35,750 nucleotides of DNA from UBA3792 sp964426415 (GTDB lineage Bacteria; Bacillota; Clostridia; Christensenellales; CAG-138). The stretch spans positions 1-35,750 of the forward strand of contig CAYRQM010000019.1 in the NCBI GenBank assembly GCA_964426415.1, given 5' to 3'. A program made the position numbers and the translations under genes. The notes below the pieces were generated by a model that had not been told where the DNA came from, ran no database searches, and was given only the letters and a program-made list of their open reading frames with translations. Shown piece by piece: positions 13,852 to 21,198 of the stretch; within the stretch, counting starts at the first letter, position 1; each line of letters begins with the position of its first letter.

Positions 13852-14118
13852 ATCGCACACCCGTCCGTCGACACCTTGTTACAAGTGGTCACTCAATCGG
13901 TGGCTCCCCGCAGGTTCACCCGCGGCACACCGTACAATCTGCTTAGTGCTGCTTCCGTCAAGACCTGACACGGTTCGCAGCGTACGATTGCACGGGACCC
14001 GCGCATCAACACTCCGTGTTGAGACCGACCTCACAACAAAACTGCCTCGGGACGGGAATTCAGCCTCGCTATAGCGATTGCGAGTACAGGGCATCGCTAA
14101 CTCCCCGCTTAGTGCGAT
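13852..14118 (-). ncRNA. ffs: Signal recognition particle RNA, bacterial large type
   Basis: A 267-nt RNA of the Gram-positive type with Alu and S domains. The 5' Alu part reads TAAGCGGGGAG then GATGCCCTGTACTCGCAATC. The S-domain core holds GTCAGGTC and GACGGAAGCAGCA, the Ffh-binding asymmetric loop and the GGAA apical tetraloop region, then GGTGTGCCGCGGG. The ends pair: ATCGCAC at the 5' end with GTGCGAT at the 3' end, which sets the boundaries at 14118 and 13852. This agrees with the 265-270 nt of the Bacillus RNA. It has its own promoter and terminator. Confidence 0.93.
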
Positions 14119-14123
14119 ACCTC

Positions 14124-14152
14124 ATTATAATCAGTTCCTCTCATTTTTGCAA
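14124..14152 (-). promoter_or_regulatory. Promoter of the SRP RNA gene
   Basis: TTGCAA (14147-14152), a 17-bp spacer and a perfect TATAAT (14124-14129) lie on the minus strand. The predicted start, about 7 bp downstream, coincides with the paired 5' end of the RNA. The -35 box overlaps the last codons of the QueG-like gene. Confidence 0.85.
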
Positions 14153-15043
14153 GCGTTTTATTGCATAGGACAAAGCCGTATGCAATTGTTCACAATTGGA
14201 TTGCTGCACGGCAAGAAGGAGCGGCAAAGCGTCGGTTCTGTCTTGGTTTGCCGCCAAAACGATTGCTTGTTGCAGCAGCCGTTTGCGCAGATTCTTGCCG
14301 ACGATCTCCCCTGCCGCTTTGCTGTCGCCCCGAATCAGCGTGATGGGATCGAGTGCGTCGCGCACCGACTGCGGCACGGGAACCGTTGGCACAGTATTCT
14401 TGGGGCAGACGTCTTGACAGCGCTGACAGCCAAGCAGACATTGGAGATTGGGCAGCTGTTCGCTTGGAATGGGCGTGCCCTCTAAATAGGCGCGCAAACA
14501 TTTGGTTGGATCGAACGCGCCGTGCTGCAGCGCGGGACACGCACGGTCGCACGCGCCGCAATGGTCGCAAACGGTCGCTTCTTCTTTGCGCGGCGTATAG
14601 GGAACGGGTGCATCGAGCTTGAGCATCGCGCCTTGCAGCGCCACATAGGTGCCATATGGCGCAAGGTACCAAAGCTGATTGTCCATGCGGCTGCCAAGCC
14701 CGTGCGCCAGCAATTGCGTGCGCAGCGGCGTCTCGGAACGGCACGCCTGTATGCCCGCCGCCGAAAAGTCTTGCAGCAGCGCCTGCATGGCGTGATAGGC
14801 TTGATTGGAAGCGGGATAATACGCCGCCACCACGGAATCGTCGTCGTAGGGTGCGTATGCCCACACGCAAATGAGCAGCGCGTTTGCCCACGGGTAAGCC
14901 GTGGTAGGGTCTTCCGTCAAAGCATCGGCATTATGATGAAACACGCCATCTTGACGACGGCGTGTCCAATCGGGGTAAGGCGTTACGGGAAGCAGGAACG
15001 CTTCTGCAAAGCCTTTGTTTTTTGCGTGTGCGATGACGTTCAC
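14141..15043 (-). CDS. Epoxyqueuosine reductase (QueG)-like double 4Fe-4S protein
   Basis: 300 residues. The N-terminal half resembles the QueG cobalamin-binding region (LICVWAYAPYDDD, LAHGLGSRMDNQLWYLAPYGTYVALQGAML). The C-terminal half has two 4Fe-4S sites: CDHCGACDRACP followed by a lone Cys in PTKCLRAYLEG, and CLLGCQRCQDVCPKN. True QueG reduces epoxyqueuosine in tRNA, but it is usually longer (about 340-380) with C-terminal HEAT repeats; here that part is short, so a related QueG-like reductase is equally possible. The start is GTG at 15043, forming a GTGA overlap with the V-ATPase D gene and with AGAGG upstream, so it is the last gene of that operon. No terminator lies between it and the SRP RNA promoter. 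Confidence 0.75.
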   Translation of the reverse strand: MNVIAHAKNKGFAEAFLLPVTPYPDWTRRRQDGVFHHNADALTEDPTTAYPWANALLICVWAYAPYDDDSVVAAYYPASNQAYHAMQALLQDFSAAGIQACRSETPLRTQLLAHGLGSRMDNQLWYLAPYGTYVALQGAMLKLDAPVPYTPRKEEATVCDHCGACDRACPALQHGAFDPTKCLRAYLEGTPIPSEQLPNLQCLLGCQRCQDVCPKNTVPTVPVPQSVRDALDPITLIRGDSKAAGEIVGKNLRKRLLQQAIVLAANQDRTDALPLLLAVQQSNCEQLHTALSYAIKRLQK

Positions 15044-15672
15044 GAAGCGTCCTCTTTGGCAAGCATCTCTTTGGTTTTCATCAGGCGGGAGGTGTTGCCG
15101 CGTTCGTTCTCTTCTAATTTCATTTGGATGGCGTGAATCGCCTCGTCGAACTGCGGAATCATGACGTATTCGAGCGCATTGACGCGGCGACGTGTTTTTT
15201 CGATTTCGTCCGCCAAGCGGCTCGTCGCCTTTTCGACCTCTGCAAGCTCGAGCAGAAGCGGCAGAATCTCGGCAAGCGACTGCACCGCACCATCCAAGTC
15301 GGCGCTGGTGGTGGCAAACCCGTACGGGTAGACGAAGCCCTCTTGGGTTTCCAAGGAGAGCTTGGGCACGGGCACGGAAAGAATGCTTTGCTTTTGCGCG
15401 TTGACGGTGATTTCGCGTGCGGGATATTGCAGCGCTTCTTCGATTTCGTTGTTGCTCATGACCGCACGCGCCAAAACGAAGCTCTGCATCGCCGCTGCCA
15501 GCTTTTGCTCTGTTTCAAGCCGCAGCGCCTTGTTTCTGCGCGCGAGAATGATGAAGCGCCGCACCAGCTCGTCGCGTTTGTCCTTCATCATTTTGTGGCC
15601 GCGGATGGCGACTGTCCTGCGCTTTTTGAGGTTGGACAGCTCCATGCGGGTCGGCTTGTATTGCAGCGCCAA
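15040..15672 (-). CDS. atpD: V-type ATP synthase subunit D
   Basis: A 210-residue central-stalk (rotor) subunit that transmits rotation between the A3B3 head and the membrane ring. Family signatures are the N-terminal PTRMELSNLKKR, long helices of the coiled coil, and the C-terminal RRRVNALEYVMIPQFDEAI. The length matches the family (200-215). The start is TTG at 15672, giving ALQYKPTRMEL as in orthologues, with GGAGG about 8 bp upstream; no ATG gives a better N-terminus. It lies 2 bp after atpB and overlaps the QueG-like gene by 4 bp. Confidence 0.95.
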   Translation of the reverse strand: MALQYKPTRMELSNLKKRRTVAIRGHKMMKDKRDELVRRFIILARRNKALRLETEQKLAAAMQSFVLARAVMSNNEIEEALQYPAREITVNAQKQSILSVPVPKLSLETQEGFVYPYGFATTSADLDGAVQSLAEILPLLLELAEVEKATSRLADEIEKTRRRVNALEYVMIPQFDEAIHAIQMKLEENERGNTSRLMKTKEMLAKEDAS

Positions 15673-15674
15673 GG

Positions 15675-17051
15675 TTATGCCTCCTCAGAATAGTATTTTT
15701 CGATGTATGCGTCACGAATACGCTTCAGCTCGGACTTGGGCAAAATGCGCAGCAGCTTCCATCCCAGATCGAGCGTTTCTTCGATGCTGCGGTTGGTGTA
15801 GTAGCCCTGCGAAACGTACTGGGCTTCGAATTCGTCGGCGAACTTGGCATAGAGCTTGTCGATGTCGGACAGTGCCGCATCGCCCAAGATGACCGCCAGC
15901 TCCTTGGCTTCTTTTCCGCGGGAATATGCGGAGAAGAGCTGGTTCATGGTGTCGGCATGGTCTTCACGGGTTTTGCCCTTGCCGATGCCCTTATCCTTCA
16001 AACGGGACAGCGACGGCAGCACGTTGATCGGCGGCGTCATGCCCTTGCGCAGCAACTCGCGGGAAAGGATGATCTGCCCCTCGGTGATGTAGCCCGTCAA
16101 GTCGGGAATCGGGTGCGTGACGTCGTCCTCGGGCATGGACAGGATGGGGATCATGGTGATGGAACCCTTGTGTCCGCGCATACGGCCTGCGCGCTCATAC
16201 ATGGTCGCAAGGTCGGTGTACATATAGCCCGGATAGCCGCGGCGGCCCGGCACCTCTTTACGCGCTGCCGAAACCTCACGCAGCGCCTCGGCGTAGTTGG
16301 TGATGTCGGTGATGATGACCAGCACCTGCATGTCCAGCTCGTAAGCCAAGTATTCGGCGGCGGTGATTGCCATACGCGGCGTGGAAATGCGCTCGATGGC
16401 AGGGTCGTTCGCCAAGTTGATGAAGGTGACGGTGCGCTCGATGGCGCCCGTTTGGCGGAAATCGTTGATGAAGAAGTCGGCTTCCTCGAAGGTGATGCCA
16501 ACGGCGGCGAACACGACGGCGAATTTCTCGTCGCTGCCCAAGACCTTGGCTTGCCGTGCAATCTGCGCCGCAAGGTTGGCATGGGGCAGACCGCTGCCGG
16601 AGAACACGGGCAGCTTTTGCCCGCGCACCAGCGTATTCAGCCCGTCGATGGCGGAAATGCCCGTTTGGATGAACTCGGACGGATAGTCGCGGGCGGCGGG
16701 ATTCATGGCGACGCCGTTGATGTCCAAGTGCTTTTCGGCGATGAGGCGCGGCCCGCCGTCCTTGGGATTGCCCATGCCGTCGAACACGCGGCCCAGCATA
16801 TCGGGCGCAACGTCCAATTCGATGGAATGACCCAAGAAACGGGCTTTGCTGTCGGAGATGCGCAAGCCCTGCGAGCCTTCGAACAGCTGTACAATGGCTT
16901 TGTCGCCGTTGATTTCCAGCACGCGGCCGCGGCGAATGCTGCCGTCCGCCTGCTCGATTTCGACCAGCTCGTCATACTTGACGCCCTCGACGCCGCGAAC
17001 CAGCATCAGCGGCCCCACGACCTCGGAAATGGTGCGATACTCTTTGCGCAT
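15675..17051 (-). CDS. atpB: V-type ATP synthase subunit B
   Basis: A 458-residue non-catalytic nucleotide-site subunit of the A3B3 head. It lacks a Walker A, as expected, and has the B-type loop FSGSGLPHANLAAQIARQ instead. Other signatures are IQTGISAIDGLNTLVRGQK, ITDITNYAEALREVSAARKEVPGRRGYPGYMYTDL and SLSRLKDKGIGKGKTREDH. The start ATG at 17051 shares a base with the atpA stop (TAATG) and has GGAGG upstream, so the A and B subunits are made in step. Confidence 0.97.
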   Translation of the reverse strand: MRKEYRTISEVVGPLMLVRGVEGVKYDELVEIEQADGSIRRGRVLEINGDKAIVQLFEGSQGLRISDSKARFLGHSIELDVAPDMLGRVFDGMGNPKDGGPRLIAEKHLDINGVAMNPAARDYPSEFIQTGISAIDGLNTLVRGQKLPVFSGSGLPHANLAAQIARQAKVLGSDEKFAVVFAAVGITFEEADFFINDFRQTGAIERTVTFINLANDPAIERISTPRMAITAAEYLAYELDMQVLVIITDITNYAEALREVSAARKEVPGRRGYPGYMYTDLATMYERAGRMRGHKGSITMIPILSMPEDDVTHPIPDLTGYITEGQIILSRELLRKGMTPPINVLPSLSRLKDKGIGKGKTREDHADTMNQLFSAYSRGKEAKELAVILGDAALSDIDKLYAKFADEFEAQYVSQGYYTNRSIEETLDLGWKLLRILPKSELKRIRDAYIEKYYSEEA

Positions 17052-18814
17052 TAGAATTGTCCTCCTTCTGTCAGAGCGGCAATTTGCTCGTTCATTTGTT
17101 TGAGGATGTCGTTGTACTCCGCCTCGGCTTGCTCCTCAGGCACGTACTTCAGCCTGCCGATGCGTTCGCGCACGGGAAGTGCAAGTAGCTTTGCAAAGGA
17201 TGCGTCCTGCTCCAGCGCTTCTAAGTTCTTTTCGTAGTTGGTCATGATGAGCTTGAGCATCATGAATTGTTTTTTGGGTGACGTGTAGGTGTCGACCTCG
17301 TGGAACGCGTTTTGGTGCAGATAGTCCTCACGGATGCTCCGCGCCGCCTCGAGCGTAAGGCGATCCTTGAACGACAGCGCGTCGATACCGACCAAGCGAA
17401 CGATTTCATCCAGCTCGCTTTCGACCTGCAAAAGGTGCATGGTGCGGGCGACCAAGTCGCTCCACTCGGCGTTGACCTCTTGGTTGTACCATGCGGACAG
17501 GCGGTCTTTATACAGAGAATAGGACTGCAGCCAGTCGATGGCAGGAAAATGACGCGCATACGCCAGCTTTGAGGAAAGCCCCCAATAGACCTTGACGATA
17601 CGAAGCGTCGCCTGCGAGACAGGCTCGGAAATGTCGCCGCCCGGCGGGGAGACCGCACCGATGGCGGTGACGGCGCCCATTCTGCCCTCGCTGCCAAGCG
17701 CCTGTACGACGCCTGCGCGCTCGTAGAACTCGGCAAGACGGGACGACAGATAGGCGGGATAGCCTTCTTCACCCGGCATTTCTTCGAGACGACCCGACAT
17801 TTCGCGCAACGCCTCTGCCCAACGGCTGGTGGAATCCGCCATGATGGCGACCTTGTAGCCCATGTCGCGGAAGTATTCCGCGATGGTGATGCCCGTGTAG
17901 ATGGACGCTTCCCGCGCCGCAACCGGCATGTCGGAGGTGTTTGCAATCAGCACGGTGCGCTTCATCAGAGACAGCCCTGTGCGCGGGTCTTTCAGCTCGG
18001 GGAACTCCATCAGAACGTCGGTCATTTCGTTGCCGCGTTCGCCGCAGCCAACGTAGACGATGATGTCGGCGTCCGCCCACTTGGCAAGCTGATGCTGTAC
18101 GACGGTTTTTCCGCTGCCGAACGGGCCGGGAACCGCCGCTACGCCGCCCTTTGCCACGGGGAACAGCGTGTCAATGACGCGCTGCCCGGTAATCATGGGC
18201 TCGGTGGGCGCTTTCTTCTCGGCGTACGGTCTGCCGCGGCGCACAGGCCAGCGCTGCAGCATGGGCAGCTCGATGACCTTGCCGTCCTGCTCCAGCTTGG
18301 CGATGGGCGTCACGATGTTGGCGTCGCCGTCGAAAATCCATGTGAGCTTGCCCTTGACGTTGGGCGGCACCATGACCTTGTGCAAAACGGCTTCGGTTTC
18401 TTGTACCGTGCCCAAAATGTCGCCGCCGATGAGCGCGTCGCCCACCTTTGCCACGGGCACAAAGTGCCAGAGCTTTTCGTGATCAAGCGCGTCGACCATG
18501 ACGCCGCGGGTGATGCGGTCGCCCGCCAACTCGCGGATCTTGTTGAGGGGACGCTGAATGCCGTCGTAGATGGACTCGATCAGACCGGGCGCCAGCTCGA
18601 CCGACAGCGGCGCGCCCGTGGAAACGACCGGCTCGCCGGGCCCAATGCCGCCCGTTTCTTCGTAGACCTGAATGGACGCCTTGTCTTGGCGCAATTCGAT
18701 GACTTCGCCGATCAAGCGCTTTTCGGATACACGCACAACGTCGTACATCTGCACGTCTGCCATGCCGCTTGCCACGATCAACGGCCCCGAAACCTTTACG
18801 ATAGTACCTTGCAT
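17051..18814 (-). CDS. atpA: V-type ATP synthase subunit A (catalytic)
   Basis: A 587-residue catalytic subunit. The Walker A GPFGSGKT is at residues 230-237; the bacterial/archaeal V/A-type insertion (non-homologous region) lies before it at about 110-200. YVGCGERGNEMTDVL, the Walker B region with RTVLIANTSDMPVAAREASIYTGITIAEYFRDMGY, and DSTSRWAEALREMSGRLEEMPGEEGYPAYL are all present. The ATG at 18814 follows AGGAGA. It is followed directly by atpB with a one-base overlap. Whether the enzyme makes ATP or pumps ions cannot be told from this subunit. Confidence 0.97.
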   Translation of the reverse strand: MQGTIVKVSGPLIVASGMADVQMYDVVRVSEKRLIGEVIELRQDKASIQVYEETGGIGPGEPVVSTGAPLSVELAPGLIESIYDGIQRPLNKIRELAGDRITRGVMVDALDHEKLWHFVPVAKVGDALIGGDILGTVQETEAVLHKVMVPPNVKGKLTWIFDGDANIVTPIAKLEQDGKVIELPMLQRWPVRRGRPYAEKKAPTEPMITGQRVIDTLFPVAKGGVAAVPGPFGSGKTVVQHQLAKWADADIIVYVGCGERGNEMTDVLMEFPELKDPRTGLSLMKRTVLIANTSDMPVAAREASIYTGITIAEYFRDMGYKVAIMADSTSRWAEALREMSGRLEEMPGEEGYPAYLSSRLAEFYERAGVVQALGSEGRMGAVTAIGAVSPPGGDISEPVSQATLRIVKVYWGLSSKLAYARHFPAIDWLQSYSLYKDRLSAWYNQEVNAEWSDLVARTMHLLQVESELDEIVRLVGIDALSFKDRLTLEAARSIREDYLHQNAFHEVDTYTSPKKQFMMLKLIMTNYEKNLEALEQDASFAKLLALPVRERIGRLKYVPEEQAEAEYNDILKQMNEQIAALTEGGQF

Positions 18815-18827
18815 AACTAATCTCCTG

Positions 18828-19151
18828 TTACGTATTGCTGAGAATGTCTACGCCGACCGCTTTTTCGACGTTCGCTTTGAGTGTCTTCAAGCCAATGCCC
18901 CGACTTCCCGCAACGTCGGGAATGGGGATGATTGCGGGATACGGTTCGCCCGCAAATTCGGCGATGGTCTCCGCGCACAGCGGATACAGGGATTCGGTCA
19001 CATAGATGACCGCGTATCCCGTTCGCGCAAGCCGATGCATGCAGCGGTTGGCGCTCTCTCCGTCCGTTTCGGGAAATACCTCGATGCCGACCGCCTTATA
19101 CAGCAGCACGGAATCGCGGTCGCCGATGACCGCACATTTACCGTTCGCCAT
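18828..19151 (-). CDS. atpF: V-type ATP synthase subunit F
   Basis: A 107-residue central-stalk subunit (the NtpG position in Enterococcus hirae). It opens with KCAVIGDRDSVLLYKAVGIE, the conserved strand and turn of this family, and includes YAVIYVTESLY and IIPIPDVAGSRGIGLKTLKANVEKAVG near the C-terminus. The ATG at 19151 lies inside the end of the C-subunit gene (14-bp overlap), so translation is likely coupled. Confidence 0.93.
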   Translation of the reverse strand: MANGKCAVIGDRDSVLLYKAVGIEVFPETDGESANRCMHRLARTGYAVIYVTESLYPLCAETIAEFAGEPYPAIIPIPDVAGSRGIGLKTLKANVEKAVGVDILSNT

Positions 19152-20127
19152 AGAGCGTCACCAACCTTTCTCGAATGACGGATTCGGGCAGATCGTTGCG
19201 CTTCGCCGTGATGACCAGCCGCACCGCCTTGCCCTCCCGTTCCTTTGCCAGATAGTAGCCAATGATGGGATACAGGGTGTTTGTTTCGTATTTGTGGACG
19301 GAAATCAGCGACAGTAGATAGTTGTCGCGTGCCTTTTCGACTTCGGAAATGTTGCCCGTGCGCTGCATGGCGTTCAGCCCCGAAAGCAGCGCGTCGCGGC
19401 ACACGCTTGCGTGCAGCACGCGATTGAGCAGATCGAACGAAAGCTCAAAGGAATCCATCAGCGTTTTATGCGTGATGCCGCCCTCGGGCAAAAGCACTTC
19501 GTCCAATTCGGAGATGGATGCGCCCATGGCACGCAGCCGCAAAAACGTCAGCACGTTGTCAAAATCGGCAAGCGCGCGGAAATATTGCGACAACACCGGG
19601 TCGGCTTTGCTTGCAAGAAGGGCGTGCTTGAGGTACGCCCGATCCAACGCGATGGAGATTTGCTGCGGCTCGACGCGAATTTGAAGCTGCCGCTCCAACC
19701 CGCGCAGCGCCGTTTGAAACGACTCGGGCAGCGCCTTGTATTTTTGGTCGCGTACCATGATGGTCAGCGTGTCGCGGTCGAACAGACCGCCCGCCGTCCA
19801 AAGCGGGTCGTCCTGATGCAAGAGCCGCGCCTTGATGAGCGTTTTGAGGTTTTGCACGTCGGCGCGGAGCAAGAACAGGTCGGTCAGCTGCGGGTCGGGC
19901 GACAAGTCGCGCACCTCTTGCATGGCTTCGACCAGCTCGTTGTCGATCATGCGCTCCACGTCGGATTCCGTCGCGTCGGCAAGCCCGCCGTATCGTGCGT
20001 CCAGCAGGGCGCGCATGGCGTCCGCAACGGAACCGTCCGTCATGCGGCGAATGGTTTGTGCGTCCAAGAGCCTTTTAGACAGCGCGCTCAAACGTGCGGA
20101 TGCGTATGTGTAGCTTGATTGGGGCAT
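19138..20127 (-). CDS. atpC: V-type ATP synthase subunit C
   Basis: A 329-residue AC39/V0-d-like subunit that forms the socket joining the central stalk to the membrane ring. Signatures are the N-terminal YTYASARLSALSKRLLD, LFLLRADVQNLKTLIKARLLH and the C-terminal YEINTLYPIIGYYLAKERE-type segment, followed by LVITAKRNDLPESVIRERL. The ATG at 20127 has GGAGGA 9 bp upstream. It precedes atpF with a 14-bp overlap. Confidence 0.92.
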   Translation of the reverse strand: MPQSSYTYASARLSALSKRLLDAQTIRRMTDGSVADAMRALLDARYGGLADATESDVERMIDNELVEAMQEVRDLSPDPQLTDLFLLRADVQNLKTLIKARLLHQDDPLWTAGGLFDRDTLTIMVRDQKYKALPESFQTALRGLERQLQIRVEPQQISIALDRAYLKHALLASKADPVLSQYFRALADFDNVLTFLRLRAMGASISELDEVLLPEGGITHKTLMDSFELSFDLLNRVLHASVCRDALLSGLNAMQRTGNISEVEKARDNYLLSLISVHKYETNTLYPIIGYYLAKEREGKAVRLVITAKRNDLPESVIRERLVTLYGER

Positions 20128-20142
20128 GAGCCTTCCTCCAAC

Positions 20143-20715
20143 TTATCGGAATAGGAGCTTTGCGACGTTGCTTTCCTCCGCCGTGCGCAGCTCGGCAAGA
20201 ATCGCGTCGGTGGAGCAGTCTTTTTCGTAACCGCTGCCATACAACACGAATCCGCCGTCAATCGCAGCGTCCTTTTCGGAGATCGTCACCGCAAACGGCA
20301 GCGACTCTACAGCGGCAGCCAAAGCAGCACGATCAGCAGAAGCGGGTGCAACGGTATCGCCCGCCGCGGCTTCGTTTTTGAGGATCGCGCCATACAGCTT
20401 GATGCGGGTCGCTTGAGGCAGATCGCGCATATTCTCGCGTGCGGTTTGGAATACGGCGTCAAGCAGCGCACGCTTATCGGCTAACGCTTCTTTTCTGCCG
20501 TCCAACGCGGCGCGGGTACGGGCGCCGTCCAAGATGACGTCCGTCTGCGTCTCGCGGGATCGTTCTGCCGCCGCCCGCTGCGCCACGATGCGCGCATCTC
20601 TTGCTTTGGCGATCTCTCCGCAGGAAGCCTCGGCGTCGGCATGAACCTTAGCCGCCGCCATTTCAGCGTCGTTTCGAATGCGACGAATGAGGTTGTCTGC
20701 GTTTCCGTTTTCCAT
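20143..20715 (-). CDS. atpE: V-type ATP synthase subunit E
   Basis: A 190-residue peripheral-stalk subunit that pairs with subunit H (G-type) to hold the head static. The N-terminal 100 residues are an Ala/Arg/Glu-rich coiled coil with right-handed-type spacing. The globular C-terminal domain ends with the family pattern IDGGFVLYGSGYEKDCSTDAIL. Sequence identity to other E subunits is low, as usual, and the call also rests on its position between K and C in the conserved gene order. It starts 11 bp after atpK, with GAGAGG upstream. Confidence 0.88.
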   Translation of the reverse strand: MENGNADNLIRRIRNDAEMAAAKVHADAEASCGEIAKARDARIVAQRAAAERSRETQTDVILDGARTRAALDGRKEALADKRALLDAVFQTARENMRDLPQATRIKLYGAILKNEAAAGDTVAPASADRAALAAAVESLPFAVTISEKDAAIDGGFVLYGSGYEKDCSTDAILAELRTAEESNVAKLLFR

Positions 20716-20726
20716 AGGAGCCTCTC

Positions 20727-21197
20727 TTACAGCGTGACGCCGTTGACGAGCAGGAACGAAATGAGCAGTGCCAACACGGCGTACGTTTCGACCATGATTG
20801 CCATCAACATGCCCTTGCCGCTTTCCTGCGGCTTCTTGGCGATCATGTTGATGCCTGCCGATGCGACCTTGCCCTGATAGATGGCGGACAGCAACCCGCC
20901 GAACGCGATGGGAAGCGCTGCCAGCAGCAAGCGCAAGCCTGCTTCTGCGGAGACCGTGACCGCCGTGCCCATCAAGCCTGCCTTCGACGCGATGACAACT
21001 GCGATCAACAGACCGTAAATGCCCTGCGTACCGGGAAGCAGCTGGAGCAACAGGCAGGAGCCGAAGCGATCGGGGTCTTCAGAAATGACGCCCGCTGCGG
21101 ACTGTCCTGCATTTCCAACGCCGATGGCGGAGCCGATGCCCGCAAACAGTGCCGCGCATACCGCGCCTGCGGTTGCATAAACCATACCCAATTCCAT
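20727..21197 (-). CDS. atpK: V-type ATP synthase subunit K (membrane rotor ring)
   Basis: A 156-residue, four-helix double-hairpin proteolipid forming the rotor ring. The first hairpin has LQLLPGTQGIYG and the second IYQGKVASAG and MVETYAVL. The ion-carrying glutamate is Glu137. Leu54, Thr57, Gln58, Tyr61 and Gln108 match the sodium-coordinating residues of Enterococcus hirae NtpK (Leu61, Thr64, Gln65, Tyr68, Gln110 with Glu139), which points to Na+ rather than H+ transport. The first hairpin lacks a second ion-carrying acid, as in NtpK. The start at 21197 has GGAGG upstream. Confidence 0.95.
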   Translation of the reverse strand: MELGMVYATAGAVCAALFAGIGSAIGVGNAGQSAAGVISEDPDRFGSCLLLQLLPGTQGIYGLLIAVVIASKAGLMGTAVTVSAEAGLRLLLAALPIAFGGLLSAIYQGKVASAGINMIAKKPQESGKGMLMAIMVETYAVLALLISFLLVNGVTL

Positions 21198-21198
21198 G

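Noticed and set aside
13803..13892. An N-terminal extension of sdaAB into the SRP RNA
   Set aside because: The extra residues do not match SdaAB proteins and lie over the terminator and 3' end of the RNA; the ATG at 13802 matches the family start.
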